Notes under the pieces: model-generated
The model's database searches: none
What the model was told of the DNA's origin: nothing
Seen by the model: the letters and a program-made list of their open reading frames with translations, nothing else
Program-made: the position numbers and the translations under genes
Part shown: positions 8,305-16,330 of the stretch, in pieces
Layout: each line of letters starts with the position of its first letter
Numbering within the stretch: the stretch's first letter is position 1
Assembly: GCF_009649815.1 (NCBI RefSeq)
Contig: NZ_WJIC01000006.1
Location: 248,001-312,000, forward strand
Direction of reading: 5' to 3'
Length of the DNA stretch: 64,000 bases
Source of the DNA: Nocardia sp. SYP-A9097
Lineage (GTDB): Bacteria > Actinomycetota > Actinomycetes > Mycobacteriales > Mycobacteriaceae

Positions 8305-8697
8305 TCAATTCGTCAGCAGGTAGAAGAGCTGGCGGCCGATGCCGGCGCCCGCAACGAGAATCCAGATCGTGAGCACGATCCAGAGCATCTGCCGCTGGTA
8401 GCGGGGTCCCTTGGACCAGAAGTCGACCAGGATGACGCGGATGCCGTTGAACGCGTGGAACAGCACGCAGACAACGAGACCCATCTCCATGAGGGCGACG
8501 ATGGGGTTCTTGTAGGTCTCGATCGCCTGGTTGTAGGTGTCCGGGCTGACGCGCACCAAAGCGGTATCCAGAACGTGGACGAACAGGAAGAAGAAGATCG
8601 TCACGCCGGTGATGCGGTGCAGAGCCCAGGACCACATGCCGGGGTCGCCTCGGTACAGGGTCCGCTTCGGCTTGGCCGGAGCTTCTAGCGTGGTCAT
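8305..8697 (-). CDS. sdhC: Succinate dehydrogenase cytochrome b subunit SdhC
   Basis: 130 residues from the ATG at 8697, chosen because GGAGG lies 11 nt upstream; a TTG start at 8715 is possible but would include that site. Three membrane helices are visible. WALHRITGVTIFFFLFVHV is the SdhC signature with the haem histidine, followed by FHAFNGIRVILVDFW. It is the first gene of the operon. The 300 nt upstream (8698-8997) form the shared region with the divergent cdd gene and must hold the sdh promoter; no clear operator was seen there. Confidence 0.93.
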   Translation of the reverse strand: MTTLEAPAKPKRTLYRGDPGMWSWALHRITGVTIFFFLFVHVLDTALVRVSPDTYNQAIETYKNPIVALMEMGLVVCVLFHAFNGIRVILVDFWSKGPRYQRQMLWIVLTIWILVAGAGIGRQLFYLLTN

Positions 8698-8997
8698 AGA
8701 GTGCGGTGCCTCCAACGTCGTTGATGGACCCGGTCAGATCCGGCGCGGAGCCATTGGACTGTCGAATAACACCAGCTCACAGCCGGAATGACGTCCGGTG
8801 GCAGTGCTGCAGGCCCGCAGTCGGGAACCTGAACCGATCTGTCGTGAACTCTAATCCCAGGGGTTGACCGGAACTAATTCGGCGTGCCGCTCGTTGGCTC
8901 AGAAAATGCTGAGTTAGGTTTGCCTTTCCTGATTTTCGAGGCCTTGTTCGGTGGCTTTCCGGGCGGTCCCGTCATGGGTGTGGGAGGATGGTCCGAT

Positions 8998-9399
8998 ATG
9001 TCGGAAATCGCTTGGAATGCGCTGCGCCACAAAGCATTTGAAGTCATGCGGAATGCCTATGCGCCCTACTCCAGGTTCCCCGTCGGGGCCGCTGCTCTCA
9101 CCGTGGACGGCCGCGTTGTGAGCGGCTGCAATGTGGAAAATATCTCATACGGTTTGGGGCTCTGCGCCGAATGTGTACTGGTCGGTAACTTGATTTCGTC
9201 CGGTGGGGGACGATTGCGGGCGGTCTCCGTCTGCGATTCCAGGGGCGAAATCCTTATGCCCTGCGGCCGCTGCCGCCAACTGCTGTACGAACACGGCGGA
9301 GCCGACGCGCTCATCGACCACAAGGGTTCGCCCGTTCCTCTGAGTACCCTCCTGCCCGACGCCTTCGGCCCCGACGACCTCGAAGCCGGACAGCAGTAG
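8998..9399 (+). CDS. cdd: Cytidine deaminase
   Basis: 133 residues, the size of the tetrameric zinc enzymes that deaminate cytidine and deoxycytidine to uridine. The motifs are CNVENISYGLGLCAECVL, with the zinc cysteine and catalytic Glu region, and MPCGRCRQLLYEH, with the second zinc-binding cysteine pair. The usual HAE is CAE here, as in other Cys3-type deaminases. The ATG at 8998 is chosen because GGGAGG precedes it by about 10 nt; an upstream in-frame start at 8884 lacks support. It is followed 37 nt on by deoA, so the pair probably forms a salvage operon. Confidence 0.95.
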   Translation: MSEIAWNALRHKAFEVMRNAYAPYSRFPVGAAALTVDGRVVSGCNVENISYGLGLCAECVLVGNLISSGGGRLRAVSVCDSRGEILMPCGRCRQLLYEHGGADALIDHKGSPVPLSTLLPDAFGPDDLEAGQQ

Positions 9400-9436
9400 C
9401 CCGCGAACCCGCCGTCCGCATGCCAGGGTTGGGGGC

Positions 9437-10726
9437 ATGAGTGTGCACTCGGCGGTAGAGGTGATTCGGGCCAAGCGCGACGGCGGGGAACTCAGCGACG
9501 CGCAAATCGATTGGGTGGTGGACGCGTTCACCCGCGGCGAGGTCGCGGACGAACAGATGTCCGCGCTGGCCATGGCGATTCTGCTGCGCGGCATGACGCG
9601 ACGGGAGACCGCGCGCTGGACCGCCGCCATGCTCGACTCCGGAAAGCGCCTGGACTTCAGCGATTTGACCCGGCCCACGGTCGACAAGCATTCGACCGGC
9701 GGCGTGGGGGACAAGATCACCCTGCCGCTATCACCGCTGGTGGCGGCCTGCGGTGCGGCCGTCCCGCAGCTCTCCGGCCGCGGATTGGGCCATACCGGCG
9801 GCACTTTGGACAAGCTCGAGGCGATTCCCGGCTGGCAGGCCGACATTTCGGTCGACCGCATGCGCGAAATCCTCGCCGATCCGGCCATCGGCGCGGTCGT
9901 CTGCGCCGCCGGAGCCGATCTCGCCCCCGCCGACAAACGGCTCTACGCACTGCGTGACGTCACCGGAACCGTCGAATCCATCCCCCTGATCGCCAGTTCC
10001 ATCATGAGCAAGAAGATCGCCGAGGGCACCGGCGCGCTCGTCCTCGATGTGAAGGTGGGCCGCGGCGCGTTCCTGAAGGAACTCGGCCAGGCCCGCGAAT
10101 TGGCCACGGCCATGGTCGAACTCGGCACCGACGCGGGCGTGCGCACCGTGGCCCTGCTCACCGCCATGGACACCCCGCTCGGCCGCACCGCCGGAAACGC
10201 CCTGGAAGTAGCCGAATCCGTCGAAGTCCTGGCCGGTGGCGGCCCCGCCGATGTGGTCGAACTAACCCTGACCCTCGCCCGGGAAATGCTGCTGCAGGCC
10301 GGAATCGACGGCATCGACCCCGCCGACGCCCTGGCCGACGGCCGCGCCATGAACCACTGGCGCGCCATGATCGCCGCCCAGGGCGGCAACCCCGACGCAC
10401 CCCTGCCCCGCGCCCTGCACACGGAAACCGTTGTCGCCCCGGCCTCAGGCACCCTCACCCGCCTCGACGCCCTCGACATAGGCATAGCCGCCTGGCAATT
10501 GGGCGCCGGCCGCGCCCGCCAAGGCGATTCGGTCCAGGCGGGCGCGGGCATCGAAATGCACGCCAAACCAGGCGATCCCATTACCGCGGGCCAACCCCTG
10601 CTGACCCTCCACACGGACACTCCCGAGGCCATCCCCACCGCCCTGGAAACCCTCCATTCGGTCTTCGATATCGGTGACACCTCCATCCCGCAGAGCCCCC
10701 TGGTACTTGCTCGCATCACCCCCTAG
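9437..10726 (+). CDS. deoA: Thymidine phosphorylase
   Basis: 429 residues, matching the family. It cleaves thymidine or deoxyuridine with phosphate to give the base and deoxyribose-1-phosphate. The family signature KHSTGGVGDKITLPLSPLVA is present at about residue 80, followed by GRGLGHTGGTLDKLE, the phosphate-binding SSIMSKKIAEG and the C-terminal alpha/beta domain with PLLTLHTDTPEA. It follows cdd in the same direction. A palindromic element begins 5 nt after its stop. Confidence 0.96.
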   Translation: MSVHSAVEVIRAKRDGGELSDAQIDWVVDAFTRGEVADEQMSALAMAILLRGMTRRETARWTAAMLDSGKRLDFSDLTRPTVDKHSTGGVGDKITLPLSPLVAACGAAVPQLSGRGLGHTGGTLDKLEAIPGWQADISVDRMREILADPAIGAVVCAAGADLAPADKRLYALRDVTGTVESIPLIASSIMSKKIAEGTGALVLDVKVGRGAFLKELGQARELATAMVELGTDAGVRTVALLTAMDTPLGRTAGNALEVAESVEVLAGGGPADVVELTLTLAREMLLQAGIDGIDPADALADGRAMNHWRAMIAAQGGNPDAPLPRALHTETVVAPASGTLTRLDALDIGIAAWQLGAGRARQGDSVQAGAGIEMHAKPGDPITAGQPLLTLHTDTPEAIPTALETLHSVFDIGDTSIPQSPLVLARITP

Positions 10727-10730
10727 CCCC

Positions 10731-10789
10731 GCGAGTGTGCACCCACGGCGGCAACACGCCGTGCGCCACCACCATGAGTGCACACTCGC
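10731..10789. repeat. 59-nt palindromic element, copy A (possible terminator or dispersed repeat)
   Basis: Perfect 12-nt terminal arms GCGAGTGTGCAC (10731-10742) and GTGCACACTCGC (10778-10789) flank an inner hairpin CACGGCG (10744-10750) / CGCCGTG (10757-10763). It sits directly behind deoA. A second element with the same GAGTGTGCA terminus and a GGCGG core lies behind glpD at 33251-33306, so this looks like a repeated family rather than a one-off terminator. Confidence 0.7.
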
Positions 10790-11084
10790 GGTTATGGGCA
10801 CTTCCCTGGTGCTGGGCGAGGGGCGGCGGATCGGTTCGGGGGTGACGATGCCCCGCACCGCGCGGCGGCCGGTCCGTGGCTCGCGCAAATAGTCTCGCCA
10901 CGCTGTCCGGCAGGTCGGTGCCGGCGGGTGCGGTGGCCGCCGACCAATCCCCCGCGCCCCGAGCTGGTCGAGTGATCAGCAGGAACTGGTGGCGGTGTTT
11001 CTGGGCTGCCCGCTGCACTCGGTTCCTGGTGATCAATTGTCCAGTTTGTGACCGGCGCGGCAGCTATGTGTGGGGGGAGGGGCC
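10790..11084. other. Non-coding or decayed stretch between the palindrome and the excalibur gene
   Basis: No frame has both a convincing start and actinobacterial codon use. A short frame ends QQELVAVFLGCPLHSVPGDQ just before 11050, and short coding-like pieces appear in more than one frame, which would fit an eroded gene, but nothing can be identified. Confidence 0.35.
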
Positions 11085-11090
11085 TAGCCT
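11085..11090 (+). promoter_or_regulatory. -10 element of leaderless excalibur-gene promoter
   Basis: TAGCCT ends 6 nt before the GTG at 11097 and so decides the start codon in favour of that GTG over the ATG at 11100. Confidence 0.5.
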
Positions 11091-11096
11091 GGGGGA

Positions 11097-11363
11097 GTGA
11101 TGAATAGAAGCGATTTCAGATTGCGGGGCTCGGTTGCGGCTTGTCTCGGTGCGATCGTTTGTACGGCGGTGCTGCCCGCCGTCGCCTCGGCCGAACCGCG
11201 GATCAACAACACTCCGCCGCCTACCTCGCAGCCGGCCCCCTACCCGTATTACGTCAATTGCGAGCAGGTGCGCGCGCAGGGCAAGGCCCCGCTGCTGGCC
11301 GGGCAACCCGGGTATACGCGTCAGCTCGATCCCGACGGCAACGGCGTCGCCTGCGGCTACTGA
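11097..11363 (+). CDS. Small secreted excalibur-domain protein
   Basis: 88 residues. A Sec-type signal peptide is clear: a basic start, the hydrophobic core SVAACLGAIVCTAVLPAVAS, then cleavage near ASA-EP. The mature part is a short Pro-rich linker followed by an excalibur calcium-binding domain: YVNCEQVRAQGKAP, then LDPDGNGVACGY with the characteristic D-x-D-x-x-G-x-x-C pattern and a cysteine pair that can form a disulfide. Excalibur domains are often found on surface nucleases or alone. It lies between deoA and add and is unlikely to be part of nucleoside salvage. Confidence 0.88.
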   Translation: MMNRSDFRLRGSVAACLGAIVCTAVLPAVASAEPRINNTPPPTSQPAPYPYYVNCEQVRAQGKAPLLAGQPGYTRQLDPDGNGVACGY

Positions 11364-11536
11364 CGGCCCGCCTGCCACATTCGGCGGGCCGTCGCGGGAA
11401 TTGTGCGGGGCCACTCCGGGATCCGTGGGCGGCTTCCAGATGAAGTTCTTGTTACCCCCAGCAACGCGCGGGCAACGACACGCCTACGAGAGGGTGCACA
11501 CGGGCGAACTCCCATGCCGCAGAACACGAATGCGGC

Positions 11537-11542
11537 TACCGT
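11537..11542 (+). promoter_or_regulatory. -10 element of leaderless add promoter
   Basis: TACCGT ends 6 nt before the ATG at 11549; no ribosome-binding site is present. Confidence 0.6.
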
Positions 11543-11548
11543 TTCTAC

Positions 11549-12640
11549 ATGACTGGACCGACGCCCCTCACTCTCGCTTCGATCCGCCAGGCGCCGAAGG
11601 CGGTCCTGCACGATCACCTGGACGGCGGCCTGCGCCCGGCGACCGTACTGGAGCTGGCTCGCGACTGCGGTTACGACCAGTTACCCGCCGGTGATGCCGA
11701 AACCCTCGGCAATTGGTTCCGCGACGCGGCCGACAGCGGTTCGCTGGAACGCTATCTGGAGACCTTCGCGCACACCGTCGCCGTCATGCAGACCCCCGAC
11801 GGTCTGCGGCGGGTGGCGCGCGAATGCGCGCAAGACCTCGCCGCGGACGGGGTCGTCTACGCCGAGGTTCGCTTCGCGCCCGAACAACACCTCGACAACG
11901 GGCTGACGCTCGACGAAGTCGTCGAGTACACCATCGCGGGTTTCCGCGAGGGCGAGGCGCTCGCCGCCGCGGCTGCCACCCCGATTCGGGTCGTCTGCCT
12001 GCTCACCGCCATGCGGCATGCCGCGCGCTCCCGGGAGATCGCCGAACTGACCGTGCGCTGGCGCGACCGCGGTGTCGGCGGCTTCGATATCGCGGGCGCG
12101 GAGGCCGGGTACCCTCCCACCCGGCACCTGGACGCGTTCGAGTACATGCGAGCCAATAACGCGCACTTCACAATTCACGCGGGCGAGGCGTTCGGGCTGC
12201 CGTCCATCCATGAGGCCCTTGCCTTCTGCGGTTGCGACCGGCTCGGGCACGGCGTGCGCATCACCGACGACATCACCGATTCGGCGGACGGGCCGAGACT
12301 GGGATTGGTCGCGAATTACGTGCGGGACATGCGAATTCCACTCGAGCTGTGCCCGTCCTCGAATGTGCAGACCGGCGCGGTGCCCTCGCTCGACAAGCAT
12401 CCCTTCGATCTGCTTGCGCGCCTTCGCTTCCGGGTCACCGTCAATACCGACAACCGGTTGATGAGTGACACCAGCATGAGCGAGGAGATGCACAAGCTGG
12501 CCACCACCTTCGACTACGGCTGGAGCGACCTGGAGCGCTTCACGATCAACGCCATGAAATCGGCGTTCATCCCGTTCCCGGAGCGGCTGCGCATCATCGA
12601 CGAGGTAATCAAGCCGGGCTACGCGGTACTGCTCGGATAG
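11549..12640 (+). CDS. add: Adenosine deaminase
   Basis: 363 residues. It hydrolyses adenosine to inosine using a TIM-barrel zinc site. The motifs are [10 protein letters not shown] (first zinc His pair), [10 protein letters not shown] (zinc His and catalytic Glu), RLGHGVRI (catalytic His) and VNTDNRLMS, which supplies the Asp. The usual SLHDHLDG of this subgroup matches the tuberculosis Rv3313c type. It ends at a hairpin with a T-run. It belongs functionally with cdd, deoA, upp and punA, all in this window. Confidence 0.96.
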   Translation: MTGPTPLTLASIRQAPKAVLHDHLDGGLRPATVLELARDCGYDQLPAGDAETLGNWFRDAADSGSLERYLETFAHTVAVMQTPDGLRRVARECAQDLAADGVVYAEVRFAPEQHLDNGLTLDEVVEYTIAGFREGEALAAAAATPIRVVCLLTAMRHAARSREIAELTVRWRDRGVGGFDIAGAEAGYPPTRHLDAFEYMRANNAHFTIHAGEAFGLPSIHEALAFCGCDRLGHGVRITDDITDSADGPRLGLVANYVRDMRIPLELCPSSNVQTGAVPSLDKHPFDLLARLRFRVTVNTDNRLMSDTSMSEEMHKLATTFDYGWSDLERFTINAMKSAFIPFPERLRIIDEVIKPGYAVLLG

Positions 12641-12648
12641 AAACAAGA

Positions 12649-12690
12649 CCGCTCGACCTTCCCTGGAAGGTCGAGCGGCCGTTGGTTTTT
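12649..12690. terminator. Intrinsic terminator between convergent add and the gene at 12697
   Basis: CCGCTCGACCTTCC (12649-12662) and GGAAGGTCGAGCGG (12665-12678) form a perfect 14-bp stem, followed on the plus strand by GTTGGTTTTT. Confidence 0.88.
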
Positions 12691-12696
12691 CGTGTC

Positions 12697-13947
12697 CTAA
12701 GCTTTGCTCAGGCGGCTCTCGAAGGCTTCCTCGAGGGCGCGCCAGGCATCGGCCTCGGCCTTGAACGGCGGGTTCGGGGCCATCCGGCTCGGGTCCGGGT
12801 TCAGCAGGTAGGAGACGTACCAGCCGAGCGGGGAGGAGACGGCGAGAGCGGTCTCGACATTGTCCTCTTCGGCGTAATCGGCTGCGTCGGTGAACAATTC
12901 GACCGCCAGATCGAGTTGATCGGTGTCCACCGCCTTCGGGCCCTCGGCCAGATCGTCGGCCAGGCCGGGCAGGACGTAGACGTTCTCCTCGTCCACCTCG
13001 ACCTCGAGCCCGCCGTCGACCGCCGCGGTCTGGACATCGCCGTAGGTGCTCACCCGCACCAGATCGTGCTCGTGATCGTCGGCGAGGTAGCGGGCCAGGG
13101 CGCGCTCGGAACCGAAGACCGTGATCGACCCGTCCTTGCCGAGGAAGATCGGCTCGTCGTCCACATAGCAGCGCAGCGTGAACCAGGTGCCCTCGGAGGT
13201 GACGATCTTGACCGGGTCGATGCCGACCTCATGCCAGAACGAGAGCTCCTCGTCTTCGTCCTCTTCCTCGTCTTCGGCATTGAGGTCGACCGGCTCGATA
13301 TCCTCATCGGTATCGGCGGCATCCTCGGCGTCGACGATGTTCTCTTCCGCCGCAAGCAGTTCCGCCTCCGCGACGGCCACCGCGTCCGCGTCGACGTCCG
13401 GGATCTCCACCACCGAGTCGATGGCGTCCAGGACCGCGTCCCAATCCTTGTTGATGGCCGCGCCGATCGAATCCCACAGCTCCTCGCCCTCCTTGCCGGC
13501 GAAGGCGCTGACACCGCCGGGCAGTGCGCCCAGTACCGGGTGCGAGCCGAAGAATTTGTTCACGACATCGAGTTCACAGACATCGCCGATATTGCGGACC
13601 ATCTCGAGGGTCTCCTCGAGTTCGGAGATGATCTCCGGATCCGGATCGTCCGCGGCCAGCTCGGGCACGCCGACCAGATCGAAGACGTACTGCTCCTCCG
13701 GCTCCAGTTCGGCAGCCGACAGACCAGCGATGATCTTCCACGCGGGATGATCGACGAGATCGTTCTCGGCATTGGTTCGGATGAACGCGGCCAGCTCCGC
13801 TACGGAGTCGAAACCGTACAGATCCTCCTCGTGGCCGAGGAATGCCTGCCACTCATCATCGCCGTCGCGCCAGCGCGGTGCCCACAGGGTGACGAGATCG
13901 CCTTTGGTCAGGCCGAGCGCGATCGGGACGATGTCTCCAGAAGCCAT
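12697..13947 (-). CDS. Conserved actinobacterial protein, Rv3311 family, highly acidic
   Basis: 416 residues, very rich in Asp and Glu. It has two similar halves joined by an acidic linker around NAEDEEEDEDEELSFWHEVG. Both halves contain a WQAFLG or WFTLRCYV strand followed by short repeats such as GFDSVAELAAFIR and VFGSERALARYLA, suggesting an internal duplication. There are no membrane segments or signal. The tuberculosis counterpart Rv3311 lies in the same neighbourhood and is sometimes called a primosomal protein without experimental support. The function is unknown. A leaderless-type promoter fits the ATG at 13947. Confidence 0.88.
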   Translation of the reverse strand: MASGDIVPIALGLTKGDLVTLWAPRWRDGDDEWQAFLGHEEDLYGFDSVAELAAFIRTNAENDLVDHPAWKIIAGLSAAELEPEEQYVFDLVGVPELAADDPDPEIISELEETLEMVRNIGDVCELDVVNKFFGSHPVLGALPGGVSAFAGKEGEELWDSIGAAINKDWDAVLDAIDSVVEIPDVDADAVAVAEAELLAAEENIVDAEDAADTDEDIEPVDLNAEDEEEDEDEELSFWHEVGIDPVKIVTSEGTWFTLRCYVDDEPIFLGKDGSITVFGSERALARYLADDHEHDLVRVSTYGDVQTAAVDGGLEVEVDEENVYVLPGLADDLAEGPKAVDTDQLDLAVELFTDAADYAEEDNVETALAVSSPLGWYVSYLLNPDPSRMAPNPPFKAEADAWRALEEAFESRLSKA

Positions 13948-13954
13948 GACCGGA

Positions 13955-13960
13955 AGCCTA
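13955..13960 (-). promoter_or_regulatory. -10 element of leaderless promoter for the gene at 12697-13947
   Basis: On the minus strand TAGGCT ends 7 nt before the ATG at 13947. It lies in the 14-nt gap behind the YbaB-like gene, so this gene need not depend on the cassette upstream. Confidence 0.5.
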
Positions 13961-13961
13961 T

Positions 13962-14303
13962 CTAGTGGTCGCTCCGGGCACTATCCGGGTCGCCCCCAAC
14001 ATTTCCCGGAGTGAGGGACTCGTTCAATCCGGCAAGGATTTCGGCGCGTTGTGCGGTGGCGCGCGCGGCGGCTTCGCGGCATGCCCACACCACCAACCGG
14101 GCGACTTCCGCGGGTGGGCGGGAGGTCACCGATTCGGCCAGCCGGAGTCCGGTGAGTGCGCCGTCGCCGTCGACTTCGGCGCTGACGGAACGGTCTTCGC
14201 TGGTGAATCTGCCGCGCACTTCGCGCAGTCCGGCGAGGGTGGACTCCAGGGCTTCCAACTGGTTGGTGACGCCGTTGACCAGTGCGTCCATCTCGGCGCT
14301 CAT
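13962..14303 (-). CDS. YbaB/EbfC-like nucleoid-associated family protein
   Basis: 113 residues from the ATG at 14303, which overlaps the preceding stop as ATGA; an upstream ATG at 14318 is less likely. The pattern is a helical arm (MDALVNGVTNQLEALESTLAGLREVRG), a short beta section (SVSAEVDGDGALTGLRLAE) and a second helix rich in Ala (EVARLVVWACREAAARATAQRAEIL). This is the YbaB/EbfC fold, which divergent actinobacterial members share near type VII secretion loci. DNA binding has not been shown for such paralogues. It is the last gene of the cassette. Confidence 0.75.
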   Translation of the reverse strand: MSAEMDALVNGVTNQLEALESTLAGLREVRGRFTSEDRSVSAEVDGDGALTGLRLAESVTSRPPAEVARLVVWACREAAARATAQRAEILAGLNESLTPGNVGGDPDSARSDH

Positions 14304-14641
14304 GCGTTGCGCAGCCAATTCGTCGGACCGGTATCGGCCGCATCGAGGCGGTCGAGTTCGTCGACGGCGGCCTGCCGGGTAGGCAGGCCGAGACAGTCCA
14401 GGGTCTCCTGCGGCACCCCGGCTTCGGCGAGTAGTTCGCGGCGACGGGATTTGGCGGCAATGGCCGAGCGCTTGGTGAGCCGCAGGATCTCATCCGCCAG
14501 AGCCTGTGCGCCGTAACGGTATTCACCGCGCTCGAACCGAATCTCCACCGGCATACCCTGATCGGTGGCGTGCACCGTCACCGTGCCCGCGCGATTGGCG
14601 CTCGCCGCCACGGTGACCTTCGGAATCTCCTGCCCGCTCAC
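14300..14641 (-). CDS. Small protein of unknown function in the NlpC cassette
   Basis: 113 residues from the GTG at 14641, overlapping the NlpC stop as GTGA and the next start as ATGA, so it is tightly coupled on both sides. It starts VSGQEIPKVTVAASANRAG. A beta-rich first half contains VHATDQGMPVEIRFERGEY; a helical second half has ADEILRLTKRSAIAAKSRRR. Nothing recognisable in function. The location between a secreted-type peptidase and a YbaB-like protein suggests a chaperone or adaptor role, but that is inference. Confidence 0.75.
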   Translation of the reverse strand: MSGQEIPKVTVAASANRAGTVTVHATDQGMPVEIRFERGEYRYGAQALADEILRLTKRSAIAAKSRRRELLAEAGVPQETLDCLGLPTRQAAVDELDRLDAADTGPTNWLRNA

Positions 14642-15819
14642 GCGGTGGGCCTGTAGAAGCCGAGGAATCCCATTCCCATGTTCTCCGTTCGAATCGGACC
14701 CGTCTGGACCGGATCGCCTGCCTCGACGAGCTGACCGTTGCCTATCACCATGGCCACATGCCCGTCCCATACCGCGAGATCGCCGGGCATCAAGTCCCCT
14801 GGACTCACCTGCTGATGCCCGTAACCCTGTTCCTGCGCCAAACGCGGCAGCGGCACGCCCGCCTGCGCGTACGCCCACTGCGTCAAACCACTGCAATCCA
14901 GACCGGCACCCGGCGTGGTGCCGCCCCACACATACGGCGTCCCGACCGCGCTCAACGCACTGCGCACCGCATCGGCGGCCTGCTGGTTCGGGGCCTCCAC
15001 GGTACTGCCGTCCGGCAGGGTCAACTTCACCCTGGTCCCGCTGGGGCGGGTTTCCGGGGTACTGCGGTGTGAGCGATCGGTGCTGGTGGGCGGCGAATCA
15101 CCCACGGACGCGGCCGTTGTGGACAACCCGCTCAGCATCGAAGCCCCCGACTCCAGCACCTTCCCGCCGGAGGAGACGACCGTCGACGCGACCTGCTGCC
15201 CGCCGCCGAGCGCCGACCCCGCGCTCGCGGGCACCACCGCCGATCCGCTCGCCGCGGGTTCGACCGCGGCCGCACTCGTCGCCTCGGGTGCGAGGATCGC
15301 GGGTGCCGGAGTCTTTGGCGGCGTTGCCAATTCGCTCATGGAGATGGTCTCGGCCTCGAGTTCGGCGCGCACCCGCTGCACGATTCGCAGCGCCTGCCCC
15401 ACATGGTCGATGGCCGTCCCCACGATCAGCGCGAGGGCGGCCGGGCTGAACCCCGCCGCCGATACCGCGTCGACCTTCGCCAGGAACGACCGCAGAATCT
15501 CCGCCACCTCCCGTTGCCCGGCGGCTACCTCGGCTCCGGCTCGATCGACCACGGCCGCCATCGCCTCGCCCCGATCGGAGACCGTGGCGGCTCCCGTCTG
15601 CACCTGTAGCGCTTTGTCCATGGCGGCATCCCCGCCGCGCCCATTCCATGCCGTGTACATCCCATTGATTCCGGATCGGCCCGCCTCATGAGCACCATCC
15701 ACCACCCCGGACGACTCCCGCAGCGCAGCGGCCGCGGCATCGGTGGACCCGGATCCGAAACTCGCCAGCAGCCGCACAATCGGTTCGGCCAGCGCCTCCA
15801 CCTCGAGTCCCGCGCTCAC
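14638..15819 (-). CDS. NlpC/P60 peptidoglycan endopeptidase with W-x-G N-terminal domain
   Basis: 393 residues from the GTG at 15819. Residues 1-155 are helical with an AWNGRG motif (Trp58-Asn59-Gly60) in a helix-turn-helix setting, as in WXG100-type proteins. Residues 165-260 are an Ala/Pro/Ser linker. Residues 280-393 form the NlpC/P60 domain: PYVWGGTTPGAGLDCSG gives Cys309, WDGHVAMVIG gives His354, and the third residue may be Glu366. There is no signal peptide, so Sec export is unlikely; type VII secretion is the plausible route. It should cut D-Glu-diaminopimelate bonds in stem peptides. Coupled by 4-nt overlaps to both neighbours. Confidence 0.88.
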   Translation of the reverse strand: MSAGLEVEALAEPIVRLLASFGSGSTDAAAAALRESSGVVDGAHEAGRSGINGMYTAWNGRGGDAAMDKALQVQTGAATVSDRGEAMAAVVDRAGAEVAAGQREVAEILRSFLAKVDAVSAAGFSPAALALIVGTAIDHVGQALRIVQRVRAELEAETISMSELATPPKTPAPAILAPEATSAAAVEPAASGSAVVPASAGSALGGGQQVASTVVSSGGKVLESGASMLSGLSTTAASVGDSPPTSTDRSHRSTPETRPSGTRVKLTLPDGSTVEAPNQQAADAVRSALSAVGTPYVWGGTTPGAGLDCSGLTQWAYAQAGVPLPRLAQEQGYGHQQVSPGDLMPGDLAVWDGHVAMVIGNGQLVEAGDPVQTGPIRTENMGMGFLGFYRPTA

Positions 15820-15872
15820 CGGTTCACCTCGAGGTGGATTGCCCTGTCGAGCTCGATTCGCATGGCGATCAT
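15816..15872 (-). CDS. 18-codon translationally coupled mini-ORF
   Basis: ATG at 15872 overlaps the previous gene's stop (ATGA) and its own TGA overlaps the NlpC start (GTGA). The peptide is [18 protein letters not shown]. It may only ferry ribosomes between the two larger genes. It could also be a functional microprotein or the remnant of a lost gene. Confidence 0.4.
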   Translation of the reverse strand: MIAMRIELDRAIHLEVNR

Positions 15873-16192
15873 GCCTCCACCTCCCGGCAGGTCGCTTTCA
15901 AAGCGGAGGCGTAGCCGGTGTCGGTCGTGAGGTATGCGGCTTCGGCCCCGGTGGTTGCCGCGCCGAGGCTGGTCAGGACGGTCGCGAGGGTGCCGAGCGC
16001 GGCGAGGTGAGTGGTGCGGGCAGCCCGGAAGGTGGTGAGAAAATCCGCGCCGATGAGACCGAGCGCGGGGGTGAGTAGGAGCGGGTCGGCGGCCGCGGCG
16101 CGGGTGGTGGCGGTGGCGAGGGCCGCGGCCATGGCGGTGGCCGTGGCCGCATAGTTGGTGAGGCCGTCGGGATCGATCGTGATCCGGTGCAT
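15869..16192 (-). CDS. Small Ala-rich helical protein, type VII secretion target-like
   Basis: 107 residues from the ATG at 16192, chosen because GGGGG lies 6 nt upstream; the ATG at 16204 would add four residues. It begins [22 protein letters not shown], the (I/L)-x-(V/I)-D-P-(E/D)-x-L pattern of EspC/DUF2580-type type VII targets, and continues as two Ala/Thr-rich helices with a turn around [18 protein letters not shown]. No signal peptide or cysteine apart from one near the end. It is the first gene of the cassette and ends in ATGA overlap with the mini-ORF. Confidence 0.65.
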   Translation of the reverse strand: MHRITIDPDGLTNYAATATAMAAALATATTRAAAADPLLLTPALGLIGADFLTTFRAARTTHLAALGTLATVLTSLGAATTGAEAAYLTTDTGYASALKATCREVEA

Positions 16193-16318
16193 GGATGCCC
16201 CCATCGTGCCGGTCGCTGGCTGATTACGTACTGCATGAGATTGGACGCCGGGGGCGGGGAATCGGTTCCGGTGCGGAGTGATTTCGGGCGGCTATCACCT
16301 CGAATCGCTGTGCTGACC

Positions 16319-16324
16319 TATCGT
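16319..16324 (+). promoter_or_regulatory. -10 element of leaderless upp promoter
   Basis: TATCGT ends 6 nt before the ATG at 16331. It supports that start over longer in-frame alternatives beginning at 16187. Confidence 0.6.
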
Positions 16325-16330
16325 TTTCCT

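Noticed and set aside
6066..8372. A 768-codon open frame on the plus strand opposite sdhA
   Set aside because: It is antisense to sdhA, whose protein matches the family along its whole length. Long antisense frames are expected at this GC content; the predicted protein is all Val/His/Gly-rich with no domain.
10727..11084. A possible 106-codon minus-strand gene between deoA and the excalibur gene
   Set aside because: Its composition is Arg/Ala/Pro-rich without domain, it crosses the palindromic element, and its start has no ribosome site or -10.
13178..13750. A Ser-rich plus-strand frame opposite the acidic Rv3311-like gene
   Set aside because: Poly-Ser in this frame is simply the complement of Asp/Glu codons of the real gene.
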